Shown here one piece after another: positions 17,157 through 25,309 of a DNA stretch of 47,441 nt. The DNA lies in contig JAJBAV010000022.1 in assembly GCA_020532085.1 (NCBI GenBank), forward strand, positions 1 to 47,441, written 5' to 3'. Made by a program: the position numbers and the translations under genes. This DNA is from Candidatus Cloacimonadota bacterium (GTDB taxonomy: Bacteria > Cloacimonadota > Cloacimonadia > Cloacimonadales > Cloacimonadaceae). The stretch's first letter is position 1. Each line of letters starts with the position of its first letter. The notes beneath the pieces were generated by a model. It was not told the DNA's origin. It searched no databases and saw only the letters and a program-made list of their open reading frames with translations.

Positions 17157-18772
17157 TCATCCACCAACAGAATTTTGCCGGTCTCAGGGCCGGCCTTGAT
17201 CAGATACACTCCGCAGGGACAGCGCGCGCCGGTTTCGTCGCGGGCGTCCCAGGTAAAGGAAGAGCCGGAAGCGGCGCGCAGGGCGCGGACCAGTTGTCCT
17301 CGGGAATTGTAGATCCTGGCCTCGGCAGCGTCCCTGGCCCTGAACTGAAATCTGTGGCTGCCGGGATTGGGATGGCAACTGAGGCCGGGCGGGGGAACCA
17401 GGGCTGGATCGTTCGCGTCTGTATCCGTGTAATCGTAAACCGCCAGGAAGCAATCCAGGTTGGTGTCAGAACCGCTGTCCAGAACGTGCTGACCGAAACG
17501 CATCACGCCGCTGAACCAGCCGGTGACCACGAATTTGTCCTCACCCAGCCATTTGACGTCCGTGCCCACGTCAGCATTCATGCTGCCAGCGCTCACCGGG
17601 GGCCGGTACTCGTCCTTCACCGCGATGTCCCAGGCACCGTTTGAAACCAGATTCCAGGGTCCGAAGGCAATCTCATCCTCATAGGAGGAGAGCGAAATTT
17701 CCCAGTTCACACCCCTGATATCCACCGCGCGGCCTTTGTCGGAGCCGGGGCCGCCGAATTGCTGCACGTCCAGCCAGTTTCCCACCATGTCGAAATGGGC
17801 GATATAAATGTCGTCGGAGCCGTTCACGCTGTTGAGAGTGGTTCCGCCCACGCTGCCGCTGCCGGTCACGCGTCCAATCACGGCATTGATGGTGGGGGTG
17901 AGGTGGTTGTCCGCGGCGATGTTGATGGCGCCAAGCCCGTAGGATGGCAGCACCCAGGCGGTGGAGCCGTCACTCTCGTAACAGGCCACGAACATGCCTT
18001 CGGCATCTGTGATGATGCCGCCAAAATTGCTTCCCGGGCTGGCGCTGCCGGTGATGTAGGCTATGGACATGGTGTCGGTGGAAAAAGTATCCAGCTTGTA
18101 GCCGTATTCCACCCCGGGGCCGCCGGCGTGGCGCGCCCAGAGGGGATTTCCGTCTGTGTCGCAGCGCAGCAGGAAGATGTCGCTGCCGCCAAAGCTGGTG
18201 AGGCTGATGTCATCTGAAAACACGATGGTGTCGGCAAACCAGCCGGTGAGATAGACACTTCCGTCCAGAGCTGTTTCGATGCCGTAGCCCATATCGTTGA
18301 GGGGGCCGCCAAAGGTCTTGAACCAGAGCAGATCGCCCGTGGGGTCCAGTTTGCCGTAGAAAACGTCCCACATCCCCGCGTGGGGATAGGACTGGCCGTT
18401 GAAAACAACCTGCCCGGTGCAGAAGCCGATGAAATAGCAGTTGCCGTCTGCGTCAGCGGCGATGGAGAGGGCCACGTCGCCGTCGTTGGAGCCGAAACTC
18501 CTCACCCAATGCAGGGTTCCGTCAATGCCAAACTTGGCCACAAAGCAATCCGAAAGGCCATTGGAGGGATAACTAACCCCGCCGATGGTGAGCGAATCTG
18601 TGAATTCGCCGCAGACCCAGATCTCCTGGGGGAAAGAGTCGTAGGGATGCACGGCCAGGTCCCAGGCCGATTCCATCGCCTGCGAACCGAATCCGGTGGC
18701 CCACTGCCAGGCTCCGGCGCTGAGCGCGAACGTTAGCAGTGTGAACAGTATCAGCGTTGCATTAGTTTTCAT
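17153..18772 (-). CDS. Secreted beta-propeller (SBBP-type) protein with T9SS C-terminal domain
   Basis: A 539-residue secreted protein. The signal peptide is about 1-21 (LLTFALSAGA). The body is built from repeats of about 50 residues with patterns such as FVAKFGIDGTLHWVRSFGS, YGKLDPTGDLLWFKTFGG and LRCDTDGNPLWARHAGG, typical of SBBP beta-propeller blades. The last 75 residues match a T9SS-type A sorting domain: a CHPNPG start, IYNSRGQLVRAL, a WDARDETG turn and CGVYLIKAG, ending in hydrophobic residues and DE. It should therefore cross the outer membrane through SprA. The start at 18772 follows AGGAGC; a longer frame to 18907 lacks support. It leads a cluster with two SGNH genes and the MBOAT gene and overlaps the next gene by ATGA. 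Confidence 0.85.
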   Translation of the reverse strand: MKTNATLILFTLLTFALSAGAWQWATGFGSQAMESAWDLAVHPYDSFPQEIWVCGEFTDSLTIGGVSYPSNGLSDCFVAKFGIDGTLHWVRSFGSNDGDVALSIAADADGNCYFIGFCTGQVVFNGQSYPHAGMWDVFYGKLDPTGDLLWFKTFGGPLNDMGYGIETALDGSVYLTGWFADTIVFSDDISLTSFGGSDIFLLRCDTDGNPLWARHAGGPGVEYGYKLDTFSTDTMSIAYITGSASPGSNFGGIITDAEGMFVACYESDGSTAWVLPSYGLGAINIAADNHLTPTINAVIGRVTGSGSVGGTTLNSVNGSDDIYIAHFDMVGNWLDVQQFGGPGSDKGRAVDIRGVNWEISLSSYEDEIAFGPWNLVSNGAWDIAVKDEYRPPVSAGSMNADVGTDVKWLGEDKFVVTGWFSGVMRFGQHVLDSGSDTNLDCFLAVYDYTDTDANDPALVPPPGLSCHPNPGSHRFQFRARDAAEARIYNSRGQLVRALRAASGSSFTWDARDETGARCPCGVYLIKAGPETGKILLVDE

Positions 18773-19030
18773 TTGGCTTGCTCCTGATCGCCAATTTTCA
18801 CATGGCTTTTTTTTGACAAGGGAAAAGTTGGGAAATCTGTTGACAAAAGAGGCGGGGCGGAAATCGTGGCTTGGCCAGGCGCAGTGCAACGGCAGCTTGT
18901 GAACCATGTCAGATCAGGAATGAAGCAGCATTAAGCAACGCGGGCCGTGTGCCGCTGTTAGCCTGGCATTTTTTCAAAACTGGTTGCGGCCTGATTTTTG
19001 CATTATTTTTAGTTTATCAAGGAATCATAG

Positions 19031-21946
19031 ATGAAACAACAATTACTCATCCTCATCCTGATGCTGCAGAGCGCGCTGGTCCTAGCCTTTCCGGCCCGGA
19101 TCGGCAGCTGGGATGTGGACAGGGACGTGAAAGCCCTGAACAAGCTGAACATCAGCGTGGACAACGTGAACCGGTCCACCGGGACCATCATTGTTTACCT
19201 GCGGGACGACAGCGAACTGGCGCTTCTGATGGACAACGGCTTCGCGGCCGAAAAACTACCCGACCTGGCGCGGGAAAACGCCGCCCGCCTGCACCAAAAC
19301 AGCTCCAAAAACGCGCCCAAAGACGAGTATTACACCATCACCCAATACAACCAGTTCATGCAGGACACAGCCGCGCAATATCCCGGCATCTGCTCCCTGA
19401 GCCAGATCGGCACCTCCGTGCAGGGCCGGCCGCTGTACTTTCTGAAGATCACTGACAATCCCGCCCTCGAGGAAGCCGAACCGGAATTCAAATACATCTC
19501 CTCCATCCACGGCGACGAGGTGGTGGGCTACGACATGTGTATCCGCCTGATCCAACTGCTCACCTCCCAATACGGAAGCGACACCCGCATCACCAACCTG
19601 GTGAACGGCACCGAGATCTGGATCTGCCCGATGCTCAATCCCGACGGATTTGTGCTGGGCCAACGCTTCAACGCCGCGGGGATCGACCTCAACCGCAATT
19701 ATCCCATGCCCTTCGGAGGTGACCAGCATCCCGACGGCAGCGCTTGGGCCCCCGAAAACATCGCTGTGATGGACTTCGGCAACGGCCACAGCTTTGTGCT
19801 TTCCGCCAATTTCCACGGCGGGGCCCTGGTGGCCAACTATCCCTGGGACTACACCCACGCCCTGGCCCCGGACAACGATCTGCTGATCGAGGCCGCGCTC
19901 ACTTACACCCGCCACAACCTGCCCATGTACAACAGCACGGAATTTGACCAGGGCATCACCAACGGCGCCGCCTGGTATGTGATCACAGGCTCAATGCAGG
20001 ACTGGAACTACGGCTTCACCGACTGTATGGACATCACCATGGAGATTGGCAACAACAAATGGCCGCCGGCTTCGCAGCTGCCTACATTCTGGGCGCAAAA
20101 CCAGGAATCGATGCTCAGCTACATGGAATTCGTCCACCGCGGCATCCACGGCCTGGTGACCTCGCCGGCCGGAAGCCCGCTGCCCGCCACCATCACCGTG
20201 CAGGGCAACGCCAAGGTGATGCACACGGATCCCGCCGTGGGCGATTTCCATCGCCTGCTGCTTCCCGGCACCTACACCGTTACCGCCGCCGCTGCCGGTT
20301 ACCTGCCCCAAACGGCGCAGATCACCGTGCCGGCCTCCGGTTCCGTGGAACACAATTTTGTGCTTGATGCCGCCCAGGCGGTCGATCTGATCGGTCAGAT
20401 CCGGGACATTGAAGGCTTCGGCATCCCCGGCCTGAGCGTGAGCATCGATACCCAACCCGCCGGCAACGCCACCACCGACGCCCAGGGCTGTTTCGTTTTC
20501 AGCGGCATCCCCGAGGGCCAGTATCACATCACTTTCAGCTCCGGAAGCCAGCTGGTGCATGAACAGGACTTCCTGCTTACGGTGGCGTCCAACCGCCTCG
20601 TCTTTGTGCGGATAGAACCGCAGCAAAGCTTTTCGGACCCCTGCGAGAGCATCGCCAACTGGACCGCCTCCGGCTCTTGGGCGGCGGTGACTTACCTGGG
20701 TGAAAGCGTAATAACAGACTCCCCCTCTGGAAATTACAGCAACAACTCATTTAGAACACTTACCATCACCAATCCCATCTCATTGCAAAATATAACTGAA
20801 CCCACGCTGATCTTCAAGGCCGTTTACGATCTGGAAAGCGGCTACGACTTTGTGCTGGTGCAGGCTTCGACCTCAACCTCCAACTGGACTGAGCTGGGCC
20901 GGATCAGCGGCACCCAGGCCGACTGGCAGGACTTCAGCTATTCCCTGGAGCAGTTCGCTGGCCAGAGCGTTTACATCCGCTTCGCCCTGGATTCGGACTG
21001 GAGCGTGAACGGCGATGGCATCTACCTAAATGACATCTCCGTGGCCGGTTTTGGCGCCGACCAGATCGTTTTTGGCGATGTGGACAGCGACCGGCTGATC
21101 AGCGTGCAGGACGCCCAGGCCGTGATCGACCACAGGGTGGGCTTTGACCCGCTGCCGCAGCTGGATCCCCTGCCCTGGACAGACGCCCGGGTGACCGCCG
21201 CGGACGTTGATCAGAGCACGGTTTTGGATTCCGAGGACGCCTGGCTGATCGGGCAGTATCTGCTCGACCCCCAGTTCCGCTTCCAAGCCCAGAGTGGGGA
21301 AGAGGCGGTGCTGCCGGCTGTTTCCCTGCAAGCTAAGCATATCGATGATCAGAATTTTATCCATTACCTGGTGAGCGGAAACCCCGACGGGGAGTTTCGC
21401 TGCATTGACTGGCAGTTGCTTCCCCCGGATGGTTTCACCTCTCTTGAGGCCTCAGTTACCGGGGACATTTTTGACGGCATATCGGCCTACAACCCTCAGC
21501 TGCTGAAATACGCCCATGCCCAGTTGGGCGGAGGTGGCGACCTGAGCTTCACCTTCATGTACAACACCGCCCTGCCCGGCATAGACCTCGCTTACAGCGC
21601 CAACGGCCAGCCCGGCTTGCTGAACCTGCCCTCCGGCGTGGCGAACGAGGAGCAGAACGATTCCCCGGCTGTGTTTGCCCTTCAGCAGAATTTCCCCAAT
21701 CCCTTCAATCCCAGCACCAGGATCAGTTTTTCTCTGCCCGCCAGCCAGGACGCCTGGCTGGGCGTTTACAACCACCGCGGGCAGTTGGTCAGGACCCTTC
21801 ACGCCGGCCCCCTGGCCAAAGGTGACCACCAGATGGTTTGGAACGGACTGGACGACAGCGGCCGGCCTGTGAGCAGCGGCATCTACCTCTGCAAACTTGT
21901 TAGCGGCAACCTCAGCCAGACCCGCAAAATGGTGCTGCTGAAATGA
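19031..21946 (+). CDS. Secreted zinc carboxypeptidase (M14) with T9SS sorting domain
   Basis: A 971-residue exported metallopeptidase. After a signal peptide (1-19) and a propeptide-like region (20-90), the M14 domain spans about 100-370. Its zinc ligands are H160/E163 (SIHGDE) and H262 (ANFHGG), with PDGF and the substrate-binding DLNRNYP between, and catalytic E338 (TMEIGN). Two carboxypeptidase-regulatory beta-sandwich domains follow (about 373-445 and 450-530), then a jelly-roll-like domain (535-675), a dockerin-like segment (676-750) with GDVDSDRLISVQDA and AADVDQSTVLDSEDA, and a C-terminal T9SS type A domain starting QNFPNPFNPSTRI. The start has AAGGAA upstream. The next gene overlaps it by ATGA. 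Confidence 0.92.
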   Translation: MKQQLLILILMLQSALVLAFPARIGSWDVDRDVKALNKLNISVDNVNRSTGTIIVYLRDDSELALLMDNGFAAEKLPDLARENAARLHQNSSKNAPKDEYYTITQYNQFMQDTAAQYPGICSLSQIGTSVQGRPLYFLKITDNPALEEAEPEFKYISSIHGDEVVGYDMCIRLIQLLTSQYGSDTRITNLVNGTEIWICPMLNPDGFVLGQRFNAAGIDLNRNYPMPFGGDQHPDGSAWAPENIAVMDFGNGHSFVLSANFHGGALVANYPWDYTHALAPDNDLLIEAALTYTRHNLPMYNSTEFDQGITNGAAWYVITGSMQDWNYGFTDCMDITMEIGNNKWPPASQLPTFWAQNQESMLSYMEFVHRGIHGLVTSPAGSPLPATITVQGNAKVMHTDPAVGDFHRLLLPGTYTVTAAAAGYLPQTAQITVPASGSVEHNFVLDAAQAVDLIGQIRDIEGFGIPGLSVSIDTQPAGNATTDAQGCFVFSGIPEGQYHITFSSGSQLVHEQDFLLTVASNRLVFVRIEPQQSFSDPCESIANWTASGSWAAVTYLGESVITDSPSGNYSNNSFRTLTITNPISLQNITEPTLIFKAVYDLESGYDFVLVQASTSTSNWTELGRISGTQADWQDFSYSLEQFAGQSVYIRFALDSDWSVNGDGIYLNDISVAGFGADQIVFGDVDSDRLISVQDAQAVIDHRVGFDPLPQLDPLPWTDARVTAADVDQSTVLDSEDAWLIGQYLLDPQFRFQAQSGEEAVLPAVSLQAKHIDDQNFIHYLVSGNPDGEFRCIDWQLLPPDGFTSLEASVTGDIFDGISAYNPQLLKYAHAQLGGGGDLSFTFMYNTALPGIDLAYSANGQPGLLNLPSGVANEEQNDSPAVFALQQNFPNPFNPSTRISFSLPASQDAWLGVYNHRGQLVRTLHAGPLAKGDHQMVWNGLDDSGRPVSSGIYLCKLVSGNLSQTRKMVLLK

Positions 21947-22440
21947 AGCTGAGAAAACTCTCTCTGCTTGCTTTATCCGCGCTGCTCAGCCTGGCCCTGG
22001 GCGCTTGCAAGCCCAAAAGTGAGGAACCCATGCCCGCATCCATGCCCGGAACAGAATTCCGCCGTGACGCCACCCTCACCGTCACCGCCCCGGACGGCAG
22101 CCTGAAGGCCACTTTTGAAGTGGAGATCGCCGCCACGCAGCAGGCCATCATCCAGGGCCTGATGTATCGCGAGGAGATGGCCCCCAACCGCGGCATGCTC
22201 TTCGATCCCGACAGGCTTTCAGACACCTATTTCTGGATGAAGAACACCTACATCCCCCTGGATATCATTTTCATTGACGCGGATCAGCACGTGCTGAACA
22301 TCGCGCGCGACACGGTGCCTTTCAGCACCGAACAGATCCCGCCGGACGGCGTTTACAGATATGTTCTGGAGATCAATGCCGGCCTCGCCCAACAACACCA
22401 CATCGCCATCGGAGACAAGATCGAATGGACAACAGAATAG
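21943..22440 (+). CDS. DUF192 family lipoprotein
   Basis: A 165-residue protein with a lipoprotein signal (LSLALGAC, cysteine at residue 22), so it is probably membrane-anchored outside the cytoplasm. Residues 42-162 match DUF192, with the characteristic QGLMYREEMAPNRGMLF, YFWMKNTYIPLDIIFID and LEINAGLAQQHHIAIGD segments. The biochemical role of DUF192 proteins is not established. Its ATG overlaps the stop of the M14 peptidase gene by 4 bases, and its end overlaps the next gene by 16, so it belongs to the same transcription unit. Confidence 0.9.
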   Translation: MKLRKLSLLALSALLSLALGACKPKSEEPMPASMPGTEFRRDATLTVTAPDGSLKATFEVEIAATQQAIIQGLMYREEMAPNRGMLFDPDRLSDTYFWMKNTYIPLDIIFIDADQHVLNIARDTVPFSTEQIPPDGVYRYVLEINAGLAQQHHIAIGDKIEWTTE

Positions 22441-23387
22441 TGAGAACACTGATATTGCTGCTCAGCCTGCTGGCGCTGAGCCTGGTTTTTTCCTGCGACA
22501 GGGAAGAGGGCTCCGACCCCGAACAAAGCATTGTGCTGAAAAGGGGCACGCCCCGCGACAGGCAGGAAGAAGAGATTGAGATCGGAGACCTAAGCTCCGA
22601 GGACAGCCTGAAAACCGCGAAGAAAACTGAAGAGAAAGAGGAAAAGCCGGCCAAAAAGGATGGCATTTCCTCGCCTTTGGCGAAATTTGAATACAACTGG
22701 TCTGATGCCTCCGGGATTCCGGACATCGTGATCGTGGTGGACGATTTTGGCAACAGCGCCGCCTTGCTCGAAGACTATGCCCAGTTGCCTTCCGAAGTGG
22801 TTTTCGCCGTGCTGCCCGATCTTTCCGCCACCCAGAGGTCCGGCCAGGTGGCCTCCCAAAACGGCCACGAAGTGATCATTCACGTGCCGATGCAGGCCGA
22901 GGGCGGCGGCAATCCCGGCAAGCGATACATCAAAACCACCTCCACCAGCGAGGAGATTGCGGAGCTGATCACCGCCTTCAAGAGCCAACTGCCCATGGCC
23001 ATCGGGGCCAACAATCACATGGGCAGCGCCGTGACCGCCAACCGCGACGTGCTCGAAACCGTGCTGAGGGAACTGCACTCCCACAAGCTCTTTTTCCTGG
23101 ACAGCTACACCTCCGGCTCCAGCAAAGGCCCCTCCCTGGCCCGCACCCTGGGCTATCCCGCCCTCAAGCGCGACATGTTTCTGGACGTGCCGGACAGTTC
23201 CGACGCCACCCTGGCCGCCAAGATCAATTCCCTGAGCAAATTCAAGGGACGCCGCGAACCCATCGTGATCATCACCCACTGCCACAACAGGGAAAAACTG
23301 GCCGCCCTACAGAAATTCATCACCCAAATCAAGGGCATGGGCCTCAAGCTCACCACCCTCTCCCGGGCCAGGAACATCGCCGCCTGA
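22425..23387 (+). CDS. Divergent polysaccharide deacetylase family protein (YibQ-like)
   Basis: A 320-residue exported protein whose N-terminus has a lipobox-like LVFSC (C at about 24), followed by a charged, low-complexity linker (25-80). Residues about 95-315 are the Polysacc_deac_2 domain with IVIVVDDFGN (metal-binding aspartates), FAVLPDLSATQ, HEVIIHVPMQAE, the signature GANNHMGSAVT, FFLDSYTSGSS, RDMFLDV and a late VIITHCHN. Family members are predicted envelope polysaccharide or peptidoglycan deacetylases with little direct biochemistry. It overlaps the DUF192 lipoprotein gene and is followed 13 bases later by the TfoX-like gene. Confidence 0.9.
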   Translation: MDNRIVRTLILLLSLLALSLVFSCDREEGSDPEQSIVLKRGTPRDRQEEEIEIGDLSSEDSLKTAKKTEEKEEKPAKKDGISSPLAKFEYNWSDASGIPDIVIVVDDFGNSAALLEDYAQLPSEVVFAVLPDLSATQRSGQVASQNGHEVIIHVPMQAEGGGNPGKRYIKTTSTSEEIAELITAFKSQLPMAIGANNHMGSAVTANRDVLETVLRELHSHKLFFLDSYTSGSSKGPSLARTLGYPALKRDMFLDVPDSSDATLAAKINSLSKFKGRREPIVIITHCHNREKLAALQKFITQIKGMGLKLTTLSRARNIAA

Positions 23388-23400
23388 TCCCGGAAAAAGC

Positions 23401-23739
23401 ATGGGCAGCAAACAGGAAATAGCAGACTACATCGTCGGCCAGATCAGCTCTGCTGGCGAAGTGTTCGCCAGGAAAATGTTCGGTGAGTATGGGCTCTATT
23501 GCGACGCCAAAATGATCGCCCTGATCGCTGATGACCAGCTTTTCATCAAGCCCACCGATGCCGGCAGGGCCTTCATCGGAGATGTGGAGGAAGCCGCTCC
23601 CTATCCCGGGGCGAAACTCTGGCTGCTGATCCCGGAGGAACGCTGGGAAGACGCTTCCTGGCTGACTGAATTGGCGAAACTCACTGGGGCAGCTTTGCCC
23701 CCACCCAAACCCAAGCCGGCCAAAAAACCCAAACCATGA
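23401..23739 (+). CDS. TfoX/Sxy N-terminal domain protein
   Basis: A 112-residue protein matching the TfoX N-terminal domain alone: a helix followed by FARKMFGEYGLYCDAKMIALIADDQLFIKPTDAG and a YPGAKLWLLIPEE strand. In Haemophilus and Vibrio TfoX regulates competence, but single-domain versions are widespread in non-competent bacteria and their role is unclear, so competence should not be inferred. The C-terminus is a lysine/proline tail (from about residue 99) that may bind nucleic acid. The stop overlaps the ATG of tag (ATGA). Confidence 0.85.
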   Translation: MGSKQEIADYIVGQISSAGEVFARKMFGEYGLYCDAKMIALIADDQLFIKPTDAGRAFIGDVEEAAPYPGAKLWLLIPEERWEDASWLTELAKLTGAALPPPKPKPAKKPKP

Positions 23740-24314
23740 CAGCCAAACAGCGCTGCCCCTGGCCCGGCGCGGATGCCCGGATGCTGCGCTACCACGACGA
23801 GGAGTGGGGCGTTCCCCTCCATGACGACCGCAAGCTCTTTGAATTCCTGGTTCTGGACGCCTTTCAGGCCGGCCTCAGCTGGTCCTGCGTGTTGCACAAA
23901 CGGGAGAATTTCCGCGCCGCTTTCGCTGGTTTCGAGCCCCGGCTGATAGCAGCCTTCGAGGAAGCGAAGATAAACTCCCTGCTCGCTGATCCCGGCATCA
24001 TCCGCAACCGCCTCAAGGTTCTGGCCACCATTTCCAACGCCCGGGCCTTTCTGGCTGTTCAGGAGGAATTCGGCTCTTTCGACCCCTATATCTGGCAGTT
24101 CACGCAGGGCAAAACCCTGGCCAACGCTTGGACCGAAGAAAGCCGGATCCCGGTCCGCAGCGCGGAATCCGACGCCATGAGCAAGGATCTGAAAAGCCGC
24201 GGCTTCAAATTTGTGGGCAGCACCATCTGCTACGCCTTCATGCAGGCCGCGGGGATGGTGAACGACCATCTGGTCAGTTGTTACCGCCACCGGGAAGTCC
24301 AGCTGATCCACTAA
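23736..24314 (+). CDS. tag: DNA-3-methyladenine glycosylase I
   Basis: A 192-residue base-excision-repair glycosylase removing 3-methyladenine from alkylated DNA. The family zinc site is visible as C7 and H20 near the N-terminus (RCPWPGADARMLRYHDEEWG) and H178/C182 near the C-terminus (NDHLVSCYRH), corresponding to Cys4, His17, His175 and Cys179 of the E. coli enzyme. The helix-hairpin-helix core with FQAGLSWSCVLHKRENFRAAF and the GFKFVGSTICYAFMQAAGMVNDH signature are intact. Its ATG overlaps the TfoX-like stop, and it is the last gene of this plus-strand run before the repeat-rich region. Confidence 0.95.
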   Translation: MTAKQRCPWPGADARMLRYHDEEWGVPLHDDRKLFEFLVLDAFQAGLSWSCVLHKRENFRAAFAGFEPRLIAAFEEAKINSLLADPGIIRNRLKVLATISNARAFLAVQEEFGSFDPYIWQFTQGKTLANAWTEESRIPVRSAESDAMSKDLKSRGFKFVGSTICYAFMQAAGMVNDHLVSCYRHREVQLIH

Positions 24315-24404
24315 AACAGGATCCAGGACGCGCCCCCGCCAGCCGCTTGTCCCCGCGTTTTCGGCAGTCCCCTTCACTTTCCTAACCCTCCCTGGTTCCA
24401 ATCC

Positions 24405-24450
24405 CGCCAGCCTCCCGCCTGATGCCCGCACTCGAGGCGGGGATCTGGCG
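24405..24450. repeat. GC-rich intergenic hairpin
   Basis: CGCCAG (24405-24410) and CCCGCCT (24414-24420) pair with AGGCGGG (24435-24441) and CTGGCG (24445-24450). It resembles the hairpin at 11072-11112. It sits 90 bases after tag without a T-tract, so it may be an intergenic repeat or act only in mRNA stability. A second hairpin, GAGGCAGG (24632-24639) with CCTGCCTC (24654-24661) followed by TGTTTT, lies just before the first repeat element. The bases between hold only a 35-codon frame (24514-24621) with no recognisable product. Confidence 0.5.
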
Positions 24451-24668
24451 AGGGGCGCCTGCTCAGCAAGGCCCTCTGCCCTCAGGTAGTTTCACCAGAG
24501 CGGGGTGAACCTGATGCAGCGTCAGGCGATCATCTGCCATGAAAGGGATTCGGGGTACCGAAACAGGGTGAGCCTGGTTTACAGCCTCAATCCCGGATTG
24601 AACGACGTGGATATCGCCTGACCCAACCAGGGAGGCAGGGTGGCGAGATACTGCCTGCCTCTGTTTTA

Positions 24669-24941
24669 AGGCTCTCTTTCAAACCAAGGGGTGGAAGTGA
24701 TCAACCTAAAAGCAACCCAGAGGGCGACAGAACCATAGCGAGGGCGCGTAAGCCCCTCGTTGCGCGACAGAACAATGATAAATGAAAATTGCCACCACCC
24801 CTCCCAGGAAACGCACCGCGTTTCGGGCGTGGGGTGCTGGCCTTGATGTTGAGGCATGATATACCCGATGTACGAGGGGTTCCGTCGCTATCATTCTGTC
24901 GCCCTCACGGGCTGTACCCACTTGATTTGAAAGAAAGCCTG
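24669..24941. mobile_element. Palindromic repeat element, copy A (MITE-like, no gene)
   Basis: A 273-bp sequence with long imperfect inverted ends. The left end reads AGGCTCTCTTTCAAACCAAG, then GAGGGCGACAGAACCATAGC, GAGGGCGCG and CCCCTCG. The right end, read on the minus strand, gives AGGCTTTCTTTCAAATCAAG, GAGGGCGACAGAATGATAGC and CCCCTCGTAC in the same order. The left half has a 21-base insertion relative to the right. The centre holds no gene. The motifs recur in copies B (25310-26007) and C (27655-27987). Confidence 0.7.
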
Positions 24942-25006
24942 TTTCAATGGTTCTAATTCTTCTAACATTTACCCAGTCTTCAACCCTCACGGAGCGTTTT
25001 AATCTA

Positions 25007-25248
25007 TCTAATTTTTTAATAGTTCCCTGTCTCGGAGCCGGAGCAAGGAGGGCGAAGGCCATAAGTGACATCATAAAAGCATAACACTATATATATCATA
25101 TATATACCTATATAAATACTAATACCTACTATATTAGTATATATAATATCTATATAGTATATATATCAGTATCTTACATGCCCCTCATCCTGGTCCTGGA
25201 TGGAAATGAGATAAAGGTGGTGAGACAGGGAACTATTAAAAAATTAGA
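25007..25248. repeat. 242-bp AT-rich palindrome with perfect 27-bp arms
   Basis: The left arm (25007-25033, starting TCTAATTTTTTAATAG) and right arm (25222-25248, ending CTATTAAAAAATTAGA) are exact reverse complements over 27 bases. They enclose 188 bases, of which 25083-25170 is almost pure A/T with overlapping TATATA/TACTA palindromes that could extrude as a cruciform. No gene is present. It lies between repeat copies A and B and shares no clear sequence with them, so it looks like a separate element. Confidence 0.8.
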
Positions 25249-25309
25249 ATAATCAAAAATGGTGGCCGCCGATTCGCGCTGCCGATTCCGGTATGGGGTT
25301 AACAAATCA

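Noticed and set aside
23401-23739. Competence regulator TfoX/Sxy
   Set aside because: Only the N-terminal domain is present and no competence gene is nearby, so a regulatory role in DNA uptake is not claimed.
24514-24621. A 35-codon frame (begins MQRQAIICHERD) in the gap after tag
   Set aside because: Too short to judge, no clear ribosome binding site and no family; could be a gene remnant but unsupported.
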